Source of the DNA: Hibiscus mutabilis
Lineage: Eukaryota; Streptophyta; Magnoliopsida; Malvales; Malvaceae
Length of the DNA stretch: 64,000 nucleotides
Assembly (NCBI GenBank): GCA_019671005.1
Contig: CM033718.1
Span: forward strand, 5,332,001-5,396,000
Direction: 5' to 3'
This document shows, piece by piece, positions 11,227 through 23,190 of the stretch (position 1 is its first letter; every line of letters begins with the position of its first letter). A program made the position numbers and the translations under genes. The notes below the pieces were generated by a model that was given only the letters and a program-made list of their open reading frames with translations, made no database searches and was not told where the DNA came from.

Positions 11227-12651
11227 AACTTTGGTGACTTAATGTTTTAATTAATTTATCTCAAAATATACAATATAAATATATCGATATTCAACAGTGA
11301 TAACTGAAATTTCTGATAACACTTAAGTTACCAACATAACCCAACATAAGATTGTCTGAATGAGACTATTAGAAATCGAAAAACTTAAATCTTTGATTAT
11401 TTCTTAAAAATTCCTTAAACATGCATTTACTAAAATAAAAGTTGAATGCAAAACAATCAATCTTTAACTTAAATTAAAAAATATCATATAAATGAATAAT
11501 TCATAAATTGATGACATGAAACTTTAATAAATCCATAATAGCACAATGATCAAATTTAAAATTCTTGATCAGACTGAATAGAATATGAATTTCATAAGAT
11601 TAATGATATACTTTCCAAAACTAAATCGAAATGTATATTTCGTAGATAACATTGATGGCATAATTTAGCATAATATCAAAGATTTAGGCTAAAAATTATG
11701 TGCAAAACTAAACAAATTCAACCATAATTAACTTCGCTCAGTACCATTAAAAAGATGCGAACGCGGTAATTGGGAATAACCAAACACAATTAGGATTGTA
11801 TATACTTGAATAGATGAAGACTTTAACTGCCTATATTAATACCAAATCCAAATATATATACTAAAATGACTATGTGCGAGAGAAAAAAAAAGTTTTAAAA
11901 AGGTTGCTTAATTCAAAGGCAAAAAGCCTATTCTCATAATCTAAAGTTTACTGTTCCTAATAAAATTCCCTAAGAATTGTATATAGGGCACGGATACATG
12001 GGCGGAGGGAGCTGGACAAACGGGGTGTCAAATGACACCCAAAACATTTTGAGAAAAAATTGTTTAATGTATATGTTGAATAAAATTGTATAAGAAAAAA
12101 AAAGATTGACATAGTTTTAAAGGCGAGATTGACACTAGTTTAAAAGATAATTGAGTTCTTAAAATAGAAATTGACACCTACCATTTGATTTTGTCTATTT
12201 TTAATAAAATATGAATTAATGCTTAAAATTTTGACACCACAAATAAAATTTTTTAGCGCCGCCCTTGAGTATAATATAAAAAAAATATCCAAAAACCAAC
12301 AGTAAGATTGTAGAGAGTTTCTGAATCATAAAGCCCTACAATCAATATAATAAAACCGAGTAGCTAATGTCAAAACCAGCTCACTTACTTGAATCGACCA
12401 TTCGGTAAGCGTAGTTGAAAACATAATCAAGAGCAGAGATTAACGGTACTTTTAGGATCTTTAATCGTACAAATCATACATAATATCACCGAATAATAAA
12501 ACCCTAAAACTTTCCTCCGTAATAATTAAAAACTTTAAAAAAATCAACATCGATATATAACCCAAATATCAAAGCAAAAAAATAAATTCAGTCCAAAATA
12601 AAAAAATAAATTGATTCTCAATGATTCAACATGACATGCGCTAATGCCACT
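11227..12651 (-). other. 5' leader of the old copia element, non-coding
   Basis: The region links the duplicated leader to the 5' LTR. The last 13 bases before the LTR hold a decayed tRNA-Met binding site (minus strand TGGCATTAGCGC beside consensus TGGTATCAGAGC). No frame is supported. A stretch at 12000-12264 with GGGCGG/CCGCCC ends may be a further small DNA element, but it is not convincing. Confidence 0.5.
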
Positions 12652-13092
12652 TGTTAGAACCAAATAATAAATTAATATCAAACCTAAAATCCAAGATCTA
12701 TCATATCAAATCATCAAGAATAATAAAATACTAACTGCGGAAGCGAACCTGTATTAATCAATAGAAAACCTTGAATCTTGAAATTGAAATCTCAAATCTT
12801 TGGCATTGATCTTCCAAGAAGACATATTATCTCTTGAGGTAAAACTTTGTGACGGGGAAGGAGAAAAAAATTCACTTATTTCTTGGAATGACTACCTCTT
12901 TATATAGTTGATTTATAACTCTGCCCCTCATTGAATTATAATTATATCTTATGGTATCTACATTTTTATTTTCATGACACTTTAATACCTATGACACGGC
13001 TAACATAATTTATCACTTAATTTTGTGTCATACTTTATAATAGCATTATACATTTTACATACATGTCTACAATTGCGAATTTTAGTCTAACA
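12652..13092 (-). repeat. 5' LTR of the old copia element
   Basis: On the plus strand it runs from TGTTAGAACC to GTCTAACA. It is homologous to 3547-3918 but longer, with an extra segment near 12955-13050. The adjoining 5-mer CTAAA matches the far flank of the element. Confidence 0.85.
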
Positions 13093-13097
13093 CTAAA

Positions 13098-13599
13098 ATC
13101 AAAGCAAATGTCAAAAATTGGGAATATATGGATTTGGGAAGGTAACTATCTAAATGGTAAAAAAGATGAAACCTTTTTAAAGAATATTCAGAAACCTACC
13201 TAGCAATGGAAACCCTTTAAAGCAGGGAACCTCCACAATAATAAAAATAAAACAAAAAAGGGTTATTTTCATTAAGTGTTATGGTCACTCGCCATTCGTA
13301 ATTTATGGAAGAAAAGTAAGCACCTACATTGGCCTTGATATTATTGTTTTATTGGTCCAACGTTTTTAGATTTTATTTATATTTAAATTCAAAACAAATC
13401 AAACTTTAAATGAGAAATAGGATTTGTCAACCATCTCTAGAACAAGTTGTTAAAAGTTTTCGATTGACATCTCTCATCCCCTAAGTTGTGGGTTCTTGAC
13501 CCGATAGAAGTAAATTTTACATTCCCTAAGTAGTAATTGTTCAGAAAATGAGAAATAAGATTTATTTTAAAAAAATTAAACTTAAAATTTTATTTAAAA
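13098..13599. other. Intergenic, nothing recognised
   Basis: AT-rich sequence with no supported frame. The last nine bases (TATTTAAAA, 13591-13599) are the left target duplication of the adjacent MITE. Confidence 0.4.
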
Positions 13600-13932
13600 G
13601 GGTAAACATCACTATTATTCACTAAACTATTCTCGTTTTCATGATTTGGTCACAAAGCTGTTATTTTGTGCAAAATTATCACTAATGTTACATTTTTCAC
13701 ATTTTGGTCACTAATGTTATTTTTTTCCTATTTTAGTCACCAATCTATTGCTTCTTTTCTATTTTGGTCACTAAATTATTCTCGTTTCTTGTTTTTCATG
13801 AATTTTTTTAATGACGAATGATCAAAATAGAAAAAAAAACATAACATTAATAATTATTTTATCAAAAATAATAATTTAACGACTAAAATAAGAAAGTCGG
13901 AATAATTTAGTGACAAGTGGCGATGTTTACCC
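13600..13932. mobile_element. Mutator-like MITE, copy 1
   Basis: The terminal inverted repeats are GGGTAAACATC and GATGTTTACCC. A perfect 9-bp duplication TATTTAAAA lies on both sides (13591-13599 and 13933-13941); nine bases is the usual length for Mutator-like elements. Inside, the two halves fold back on each other using repeats of TTTTGGTCACTAA and its complement. No coding sequence. A second member lies at 58533-58849. Confidence 0.85.
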
Positions 13933-13941
13933 TATTTAAAA

Positions 13942-14612
13942 ACATCAAACATTGGAAAATTCTGTCGTATTTCAGTCAACATTGCAAGCAAACTAGTTTG
14001 TATGTGATAGTGAAACTGAGTTGGTTCTATAATGAAGAAAATGACCTCACTTTTATTGTCATTTATCCAGTACGTTCGTCGGCATTGGGAAGTGTGAAAA
14101 CAGACTGGAAATTTAAATGCCCAAACACCAAATATTAATGCAAAATTAAATTCCCTGGTCCCGTATTGATGGTTTTAATTACTCCTTTTGTTCTACTAAT
14201 TGTATCGCACGTTAATTTTTTACGAAATTTAAAAAATAATTACATGGTGTAAAATGATTTAAATAATAAATTTATTTTTAAAAAGTTAACTTTTATTTTT
14301 ATTAAAAAATTTAAAAAGTACATTTATATTAAAAAAGTTAGTTAAATTTTTTAAAGCGACACTTTAACTAAGATAATTTTAAAATAAAAATAACACAATT
14401 AGTGGGATAGAGAGTATTAATTATTTGGGCCTGCTATTGATGATTTTAGACGTTTAGTTATCAAGTGGTTGAAACTTGAAGCATGGGATTACCGGAATAT
14501 ATAACCAAAAAGCACGTGTTTCTTATTACAAGATAAGATTATGAAACTAACTTAAACTATATAATTTTTTTTTCTAAATGAAAGTGAGGCCAGAGGCCAT
14601 TACATTATGCGT
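13942..14612. other. Intergenic, AT-rich
   Basis: Open frames here are short and unsupported. TTTTTAAAAA-type tracts near 14270-14400 suggest small fold-back sequence, without clear ends. Confidence 0.4.
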
Positions 14613-15040
14613 TCATGCGAACATACGGGGACTATAAATATCACGCCGAAGAATATCTAAAAGTGTGGCTGGCGGAACATCAAAGGACTGGCGTCGACCA
14701 CCAAGCTTAGCCATATGGTCAGCTGCAAAATTTGCTTCTTTAAGAATATTCCGAAATATTACGGTCAAGTTGTCGGAGCATAATGTAACAATGCGACGAC
14801 CAAGCGTGAATGGACTCGTTGTCGAAGGCGGGGAAAGGAGAGCAAAAGCATCAGCGCTATCCGTTTGTACTTCGATAGAGCCATAACCAAGTGACTTGGC
14901 TAAAGTTAAGCCCTCATATATTCCCCATAGTTCGGCATGAATGATAGTGGTGATGCCCAGAGATTTATGGAATATTAACAGAAAATTACCGTTGTGGTCT
15001 CGTAAGATGCCTCCACAAGAACCATGCGACGTCGACGCTG
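14613..15040 (-). pseudogene. LINE (non-LTR retrotransposon) RNase H-like domain, 5'-truncated
   Basis: Minus-strand translation reads CGGILRDHNGNFLL, then HAELWGIYEGLTLAKSLGY, VEVQTDSADA-like sequence, and finally EANFAADHMAKLGG before a TGA at 14615-14613. This is the plant RVT_3/RNase H pattern: a GG.LRD start, an 'AELWAI..GL..A' helix, a D..DS strand and a 'R..N..AD.LA' end. In autonomous LINEs it lies at the C-terminus of the RT protein. Endonuclease and RT domains are missing. The frame is open for about 140 codons but has no proper start. Confidence 0.75.
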
Positions 15041-16062
15041 AAATAATTTACCCACAACTATAATTTATATGGATGGAATATTATTAGTTGAATTAAATTA
15101 TTATTGCTTAGGGTTAAAAAATTATGAATAATTTTAATTTATACTTTCAAAATATTAATCATTTTATTGTTGGTGCAATAATTTAAGGATTGTGATTTTA
15201 AGTAAATTTATTTTTTTAAAATATGTTGGTGTAATTACAATACAATATCTATTTAATTTTTTTAGCCTTTTAATAACGCACGCACATGTACACATGATAC
15301 TCGAACTTGGGCCACCTAGATAAATACATCATCTTTTATCATTAGGACCATTTCACGAATTTTTAAGTAAATTTAATTAAACGTCTTTAAATATATATTA
15401 TTTAATAATATTTCTCTTTTTTTGTTGACGGTCATTTTGATGAGCTATTTTGGTAGAAAATATTAGGCCAGTAGAATCTTTTAGAGCACCATTTTGTGTA
15501 TCGATATTTGGATATAGAATTAGAAATCATTATGCTAACATTTCTGTCTCGTTAAATTTTGTTTTTATTCTTTTTCAGTCAAAATTTTGAAATTTTTATT
15601 ATTTAAATTTTATTATTAATAAAAATCTAATATATATATATATATATTAAAATCTTCAATTAAATCTGCAAAATAAATATGGAAAATAAAACCTAAAAAG
15701 GTAGGAGAGAGAAAACGAAAAAAGAGAGAGTAATAGAAGAAATAGAGAGACGAAAAAGCACCCATGATTGTTTCTTAAATTACTCAACTGGTTAAACATA
15801 TTATTATTTTTTTGAAAAAAAGGAGAATAAACTGTCGATGCTACTCAAATCTCGTTAAAAAATTGTTAGTTTTGATCAATAAAAAGTTATACTATTACGA
15901 AAAAAACTAGGGTTGTTTTAGTATTTCTAATGAAATTAAAATTGTTTAGCCAAGCTTTAGAATAAGGTCAAAACGTAGGTGGTCCTTTGGAATTAAATCC
16001 AATTTACAACGTGCAATATTTTGACAGCATGTTTATGTTATGTCGGTCGGAGCCTATGACTG
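15041..16062. other. Intergenic, AT-rich, nothing recognised
   Basis: A short (TA)n run near 15631-15648 and purine-rich GAGAGA stretches near 15705-15750 are present. No supported frame. Confidence 0.4.
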
Positions 16063-16536
16063 TAGGGGTGCAAAATATCAGACACGATCGATTCGAGCCG
16101 ATTATTCATTAATCCAATTTGATTTTTATTTTCAATCATATATTTGATTTGATTTGCACTTTTTTAAGTTAGATACGAATTACAATATTTCAAGTTTTAG
16201 AGTATCTTAAAATTCAAAATTTTAAAATTTCATAAATATTAATCTTGTCATATTTAATAATTTGATGTTTGTTATATCCGAAAATTCGAAATGTATAAAT
16301 TTTCATAGATGAACATCTTGTTATATTTAGTAATTTGTTGCTTGTTATATTCAAAAATTTAAAATTTTTATAAATACAACTGTTAAATTTGAAAAATATT
16401 TAAATCAAATTATATATTCGAATAATCTGATATCCGATTTTTTTAATCGGATACAAATCGCTATTTTACCGATTTAAAATTTCAAATATCTATTTTTCAG
16501 TCAGTCTGATTCGATATCCGAATACAAACACCCCTA
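16063..16536. mobile_element. hAT-like MITE
   Basis: Terminal inverted repeats TAGGGGTG and CACCCCTA bound a 474-bp AT-rich segment. Counting two further bases at the left end, the flanks CCTATGAC and CCTATAAG resemble an 8-bp duplication (6 of 8 equal). Sub-terminal motifs (GATTCGAGCCGATT, ATCCGATTTTTTTAATCGGAT) are partly palindromic. No coding sequence. Confidence 0.6.
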
Positions 16537-19500
16537 CCTATAAGTGCCACTGTAGCAGTGTGCAATCACCGGTTGAAGCCGTGACAAATTTGTCAAACTT
16601 CGTACCCTTTCTATTTATAGAGCCCGACAAACAACATTAATACGAGAAATATCGACTTTAAAGCCACGGAAAGTAATAATTTCTTGGGTAAATTGTACTG
16701 ATAGTCGTTAAATTATTTTTTTTTATTTTTATCACTGAATTTTTGCAAAACTGTAATTGACATCATTTTTTTTATTTTAATCATTAAATATTAAAAAATT
16801 GCATGACAATGCTAATATGTTTTTTTTCTCACGTCGTTTTCTCTCCATAACAATAATCTATGTGTTATTTTTAATAACTTTATTTGACGGTGGTGACACG
16901 AGACATTATTTTATTGTCAAAATAATATCAAAGAAAATATGCGTTGCATGTGCGTCGGAGAGGGGATTCAAACTGTGTACCCCTTGCGCAGGGGTACAAC
17001 ACCTAGCCATCAAGGGCTAAAATTTGGTTATTTCACCAAAAAAATATATTTAAGTTATATGATATTACGGTCATAAAATTAAATCAAAATGCAACTTGGT
17101 GATATGTTGTACAATTAATTTTTATTAATCAAATATCTAATTCAAGTATGATTAAAATTGAAGATCATACTATAATTATTATTTGATAATAAAATAAATT
17201 AGTTAAATATTATTAAAAATAAAGTAGTTAAGAATTAATTAATTATTCTTTTATTAAATTATCATTAAATTATTTTAAAAATTAAATTTATAATATTTAT
17301 TTAGGATAAAAAATAAATTATTTGAAAATAAATATTTATATTTAAGTTTATCATTTTAGTTTTAAATCACATTTTAGTTTATCATCTTAGTTTTGCACGT
17401 TTTTTGGATCATTGGATGAGGAAAATAGATGGTTTAGATTAACTCCTTACTTTTTCTTTTCAAGCGATAATCTTCACATAAGCACTGTTACTCAGCCATC
17501 CGTTTCACACATCTAACGATCAAAAAAACGTGTAAAAACTAAAATCTTTTATATTGTGTAACTGGATTATATCCTATATATGTGTGAGAGAGAGAGTCAA
17601 GTGAAATTTGCATTAGACGATATGAAAAAAATAACAATTATATGAATAAATTTCTTTAAATATAGCTAACTTTTTGTCAGCTGAACCTTCTAAAAATATA
17701 TTGTTTCGGCCTTTAATTTTAAATTTTTTATATAAGTAATTTTAAATGTTTGACTTATTTTTTCACTTATCACACTTAAAAATTCAATTTTTTTTATCGA
17801 GATATATCATTATTTGTACAAATTTGATATGTGTAATTTTACTTCATAATTTTTAAAAATTTTATTTTATTCTACAATTCTTTTTTTTTTTCAATTTAAT
17901 CTCCGTGGTACCAAAAAAATACAACCAAACCAATATCACCAATACTGCCATCAACTTCTTCAATAATGTAATGGTAGCTAGTGACGACTTTAACTTTTAT
18001 TTTTTCATAATTTTTTTAGAACTTATAAAAGATATGATTGATTAAACACATCTTTTGCATCTACTAATAAAGTTTATATCATCTGTTAGTTGGATTATCA
18101 CGTCGGATAAAGACACAACATTCTACATAATAGAAATGAGTATTATTATGATAAATAATTAAAAATAAGTGTTGTTTTGATAATTAACTTAAAATTTTGA
18201 TATATATGCAGATAAAATAACCCAAAAACTAAATTTTACTCTTTGTTTTACATTTACCATAAAACTAATAAAATAAATCACATGGACCAATAAATTTGTG
18301 GTTAAATATGTTGTGTTTGGATACTATAATATAATTGTATGAAAAATGTAATTTGTAATTATAAGTACTTAATTTTTTAAGACATGTTTAATCTTTTAGA
18401 AATAATAGGGTTTGTTTTTCCACTAAAACAACTCAAAATTGATTGTTAACATTTTATTATTATTAGAAAATGATTGGCTTTAGAATCAATTCATGGCATC
18501 TTAGTTCTTACTTCTTACACTGGTTATTCGTTATTCATGTCATCACACTTAAGTATATATATGGTGCCTAATTGGGCCGAGTAACTCGCAAACAATTCAA
18601 GCTTGATTCAGTAAAAATTTAGACACTGTTCGTTTGAAATTTTATGAGTCGAAACGAGCATCTCGACTTGATAAGTTCACGAGTAACTTGTTATATTTTG
18701 AATTTTTGGTAGTTACTTCAAAAAGTTATGTTCTAAAAAAATCAAATGTTAATTAAAATTTTTAAAAGATTTAATGACTTGCTATATAATTTATACATAA
18801 AACATTTGGTTTCAACCTCCAAAACATTAAAAACATTAAAGCATTTATTTAAAAAAGTAATAAAAAATTAAATTATACCAATAATTAGTGTTTTTTATTA
18901 AGAATTTTACTTTTTTATTATTATTTTATGTATAAAAGTAAAAATTAAAAAAGGTTTTCATTCTTATATAAAAAATACAAAAGTTAAAACTCTTCTTAAA
19001 GTTTTATCTCCTTTGTTGTACATCGAAGATTGTTGATTAACTACTTTAAAAAAGATTGTTGATAAATTAAAAAGAATCTTACACTCGAATATTAGCTTTA
19101 TCTCTAACTCGGTCATGACAAATTCGTTTATTTATTTTTCAGTCCTCACTTTTTTCCACTAAATTTGTATGTTTATATTAAGTTTCGATAATATCATTAG
19201 ATTTTACCTACATCTAAGAATTAATATAAAAATTTTGACGAGCTTCATCAATAACGAGATTTTTCAACACACGAGTCAACAACTGTATAAAAGCCACTTC
19301 ACATCACATGGCACCACCTCAACAACTGTAAAGTGGAAACAAACAAAAACCCATTTATATTTTCCTTTAGTTCTCAGAACAGAACATCGAAACAAATGCA
19401 CACTAGCGAGACAATTACATAATCTAATCATGTTTCCTTATAAAGCTTGGGATCCCCATCATCCTCTCATAATCAAACGTATTGAAGATTTAACAGACCC

Positions 19501-20060
19501 AAACACTACAGTAATTCCTCTCTCTCTCTCTTCATATAAATCTATATACATAATTCTATAGCTTTGTTTTCCTCCTCATGTTCTTCGACTATACACGTTG
19601 AAGACCATTCATTTGGATTTTGGATTGCCACCATCTCCTGGTCAGTTTTATAATTTTTCTTTGTTTGTGATATGGGTTTCGTTCAATTATTCATATGATT
19701 TGTAGTACCCTTTGTTTGTTTCCTTGTGTTCTCTGAAGATACATAGAGAGATAAGAAAGAGAAACAGGTGAAAATGGGAAATGAAAACAATGTTTTTTGT
19801 TGTTTCATCGGGTTTTCTGTCTTTGTTTTGCGCGTAGAGAAAAACCTGTTTGTTTTCATGTGCAATGTGTCTGCAAATTCTGCCTCCAAATGACCATTTT
19901 TGTTGTTGTTGTTTGCCTTGTTTGTCATTGTTTCAGATGGTGAAATGCCCTTCTTCACACGATTTGATCTCTCTTCTTACTTAATTCATCAACAAAGCCA
20001 CCGACTCTGCTTGTTTCCCGGGTCTATATCCGTCACAAAAAACACTCACTTTTTTCAACA
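16537..20060. other. Long AT-rich intergenic region upstream of the ABCC pseudogene
   Basis: The stretch holds only short, unsupported frames; a 73-codon frame at 16799 and a 130-codon frame at 19169 show no domain. From about 19640 onward the sequence is less AT-rich and probably 5' UTR of the ABCC pseudogene: a GT donor near 19640 and the acceptor GTTTCAG at about 19931-19937 could enclose a leader intron. Confidence 0.45.
19512..19560 (+). promoter_or_regulatory. Possible core promoter of the ABCC pseudogene
   Basis: A pyrimidine patch (CTCTCTCTCTCTCTTC) followed by TATAAATCTATATA resembles a plant core promoter. It lies about 500 bp before the probable start codon, which would fit if the leader contains an intron. 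Inference only. Confidence 0.3.
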
Positions 20061-22158
20061 ATGGGCCTTTTCACTCTATTACTCAATAGTACTACAGCTG
20101 GGGAACCACCACATTTCTCCCTTGCGAGGGCAATTCAAGGTTTGCCCATCTTGGAACTATCTTCCATTTGCATCAATTTAACACTTGTCCTGGTGTTTCT
20201 TTTCATAATATCTGCAAGGCAAATATCTGTTTGTTCTGGTAGAATTCTCTAAGGACGATTCTGTTCCGAATTCTAGCCCAATTAGGAGAAGCAGTACTGT
20301 TGATGGAGAAGGTCAGCAGGTTATAGTAGGTGCTGGGTTTAAATTGTCCGTGTTTTGTTGTTTCTATGTGCTTCTCGTGCAAGTTGTGGTGCTAGGATTT
20401 GATGGATTCAGATTGATAGGAGAGGCTGTTGATGGGAAAGTTGTGGATTGGTCTGCACTTGCTTTGCCTGCTGCTCAATGTTTAGCTTGGTTTTATTGAG
20501 TTTCTCAGCTCTCCATTGCAAATTTAAGGTGTCTGAGAGATTCCCATTGTTGCTAAGGGTATGGTGGTTCGTTTCTTTTTTGATTTGCTTGTGCTCCATG
20601 TATGTTGATGGTAAATCGTTCTTAGTAAATGGTTCAAACTACCTTTCTTCTCATGTAGTGGCCAATTTTGCTGTAACCCCTGCACTTGCATTTCTTTGTT
20701 TTGTTGCAATTAGAGGTGAGACTGGTATAGAAGTTTGCGTAAACTCTGACCTTCAGGAGCCATTGCTTCTTGAAGAAGAGGCTGGGTGTCTTAAAGTTAC
20801 TCCTTATAGTAATGCTGGGCTCTTTAGCTTGGTCACACTTTCTTGGCTAAATCTGCTTCTTTCACTCGGTGCTAAACGACCGCTTGAGCTTAAGGACATT
20901 CCTCTTCTTGCACCAAAAGATCGAGCCAAAAGTAATTATAAGGTTTTGAATTTTAATTGGGAAAAATTGAAGGCTGAAAACCAATCAGAGAAACATTCTT
21001 TGGCTTGGGCACTTTGGAAGTCATTCTGGAAGGAGGCATCTTGTAATGCTGTATTTGCTCTGTTGAACACTCTTGTTTCCTATGTGGGCCCATACATGAT
21101 TAGTTACTTTGTTGATTATTTGGGAGGACGGGAGACTTTCCCTCATGAAGGTTATTTTCTTGCCGGGATCTTTTTTCTAGCAAAGCTCGTGGAGACATTG
21201 ACAACCCGGCAGTGGTATCTCGGGGTAGACATTTTGGGTATGCATGTGAGATCAGCTCTAACAGCAATGGTCTATCACAAGGGGCTGAAGCTCTCGAGCT
21301 TAGCTAAACAAAGTCATACTAGTGGAGAAATTGTTAATTACATGGCAGTTGATGTTCAAAGAGTGGGAGACTATTCTTGGTATCTCCATAATCTTTGGAT
21401 GCTTCCTCTGCAAATAATTCTTGCTCTTGCGATCCTATATAAAAATGTTGGAATTGCTTCCATTGCCACATTGATTGCAACCATCGTATCCATTGTTGCT
21501 ACTGTTCCTTTAGCAAAGGTCCAAGAAGATTATCAAGACAAGTTAATGGCTGCCAAAGATGAAAGAATGAGGAAGACTTCTGAGTGTCTAAGGAACATGA
21601 GGATTTTGAAATTACAAGCTTGGGAGGATAAGTACCGAATTCGATTGGAGGAGATGCGGGGAGTGGAGTTCACGTGGCTACGGAGAGCCCTCTATTCTCA
21701 GGCTTTTGTTACATTCATTTTTTGGAGCTCCCCCATATTTATTGCAGCTGTTACATTCGCAACATCAATATTGTTGGGAGGACAACTCACAGCAGGCAGT
21801 GTTCTTTCTGCATTGGCCACTTTCAGAATCCTTCAAGAACCACTCAGGAATTTTCCGGACCTGGTGTCTATGATGGCACAGACAAAGGTTTCTATTGATC
21901 GAATTTCTGGATTCCTGCAGGAAGAAGAACTGCAGGAAGATGCCACCATTGTTCTTCCCGAGGCATGTCGAAGGTGGCCATAGAGATTAAAGATGGTGAG
22001 TTTTGTTGGGACCCTTCTTCTTCTTCAAGGCCCACCTTATCTGGAATACAAATGAAAGTAGAAAGTGGGATGCGTGTGGCAGTTTGTGGCACGGTTGGCT
22101 CCGGGAAATCAAGCTTTCTCTCTTGCATCCTAGGGGAGATTCCAAGATCTCTGGGGAA
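20061..22158 (+). pseudogene. ABCC pseudogene exon 1 (TMD0, TMD1 and start of NBD1)
   Basis: The likely start is ATG at 20061, giving MGLFTLLLNSTTAGEPPHF and a hydrophobic first helix (LSSICINLTLVLVFLFII). The frame slips near 20247 and again near 20495, then stays open to TAG at 21981-21983. That long frame holds TMD1, including SYVGPYMISYFVDYLGG, the 'MHVRSALTAMVYHKGLKLS' segment and RMRKTSECLRNMRILKLQAW. A lost base near 21960 moves the frame to MSKVAIEIKDGEFCWD. Walker A of NBD1 (GTVGSGKSS) follows near 22090-22115. A further lost base near 22145 precedes the GT donor at 22159. Confidence 0.9.
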
Positions 22159-22277
22159 GTAAGTCTAGTTCATAGAACAGTTTTGCATCTCAAATTTGGT
22201 TTGTTAGTTTATTATCCTTTTCCCATCAATGGAAACGCTTTTTGAATTGTTATCCTTTTACTTGGATGTTTGAACAG

Positions 22278-22768
22278 GTTCGAGTGTGCGGTACAGCTGC
22301 CTATGTCTCTCAGTCGGCTTGGATACAGTCTGGAAATATTGAAGAGAACGTTCTTTTTGGTAGTCCAATGGATAAAGCAAGATACAAGAGTGTTATCAAT
22401 GCTTGTTCCTTGAAGAAGGATTTTGAACTCTTTTCACATGGAGATCAGACCATAATTGGAGAAAGGGGTATAGATCTGAGTGGTGGACAGAAACAACGTG
22501 TGCAGCTTGCAAGGGCTCTTTATCAAGATGCTGATATTTATTTACTTGATGACCCTTTCAGTGCCGTTGATGCACACACTAGCTCAGAACTGTTCAAGGT
22601 TTAACTCGGTCAAATATACTGCAGGTATTGATGTTCATATCAATAGAATTTGGCTGATCAATTCATTTTCTGAAACTGCAGGAATACATAATGACAGCAC
22701 TGGCAAGTAAAACTGTTGTTTTTGTGACCCATCAATTTGAATTTCTACCTACTGCAGATTTGATACTG
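22278..22768 (+). pseudogene. ABCC pseudogene exons 2-3 (rest of NBD1)
   Basis: Exon 2 (22278-22598) is intact in frame. It carries the Q-loop region AAYVSQSAWIQSGNIEENV, the ABC signature LSGGQKQR and Walker B with its extended aspartates (IYLLDDPFSAVDAHTSS). Exon 3 (22682-22768) carries the H-loop: VFVTHQFEFLPTADLIL. Borders are GT-AG on both sides. NBD1 itself looks complete here apart from the frame slips in exon 1. The following intron holds the copia element C1. Confidence 0.9.
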
Positions 22769-23156
22769 GTATGGAGTGGTTTCTATATATATACATATAT
22801 TTCTGCTAGCAGTCCAGCATGCGATGATGCATGCTTCAAGTATACTCTTTCTAATGGGGTGAATGTATGGCACATTCATGTCCTATCACATCATTTGCTT
22901 ATGTTTCTACTATGATCTGAAGACAAATTTTTAGCTGAACATTTAGATAGTGGATTGTATTGTTGAGGTGTTCCTTTTTATTGTTAGGAACTGACTTTGG
23001 TGCCTAATATCTTGAACTATTCAAATTAGACAGTTAATTGACTGCTAAGTCTGTCTTAAATAGTGTACATAACTTGTTATGTTTTGTATGTTAGTTTGAT
23101 TATGTGATTTATTTCTTAAACGTTCTTCTTGAATGAATTGGAGGCATATTTAAGTT

Positions 23157-23190
23157 TTTTTTTTTTGGGGGGGGGGGGGGGGTGGGGAGG
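23157..23190 (+). repeat. Homopolymer T then G16 tract in an ABCC intron
   Basis: About a dozen T residues run into sixteen G residues (23167-23182), followed by TGGGGAGGAG. Such a run could fold as a G-quadruplex. Its exact length may be unreliable, since homopolymers are hard to sequence. Confidence 0.7.

Larger units (their letters stand above)
3547..13092 (-). mobile_element. Old Ty1-copia retrotransposon, split by two nested solo LTRs
   Basis: Two direct LTR copies (3547-3918 and 12652-13092) bound the element. The host 5-mer CTAAA flanks it on both sides (3542-3546 and 13093-13097). On the minus strand the internal 3' end reads CAAGTGGGAAAT just before the LTR start TGTTGGATT, a typical copia polypurine tract. 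Next to the other LTR a decayed initiator-Met tRNA binding site (TGGCATTAGCGC) is visible. Gag and reverse-transcriptase fossils lie in the right order on the minus strand between them. Excluding the two nested LTRs the element is about 5.7 kb. All frames are broken, so it is inactive. Confidence 0.85.

Noticed and set aside
12000..12264. Small DNA transposon with GGGCGG/CCGCCC ends
   Set aside because: Inverted ends of only six or seven bases and no matching flanks; could be chance.
16680..16800. Third copy of the GGTAAAC MITE family
   Set aside because: Starts with a similar GGGTAAATTG but no matching right end was found.
19169..19561. 130-codon open frame before the ABCC pseudogene
   Set aside because: Composition is like AT-rich non-coding DNA, no domain is recognised, and it overlaps the likely promoter of the pseudogene.
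20448..21983. A functional 511-residue half transporter
   Set aside because: The open frame starts inside TMD0 after two frame slips and ends by another slip before NBD1, so it is a fragment of the ABCC pseudogene.
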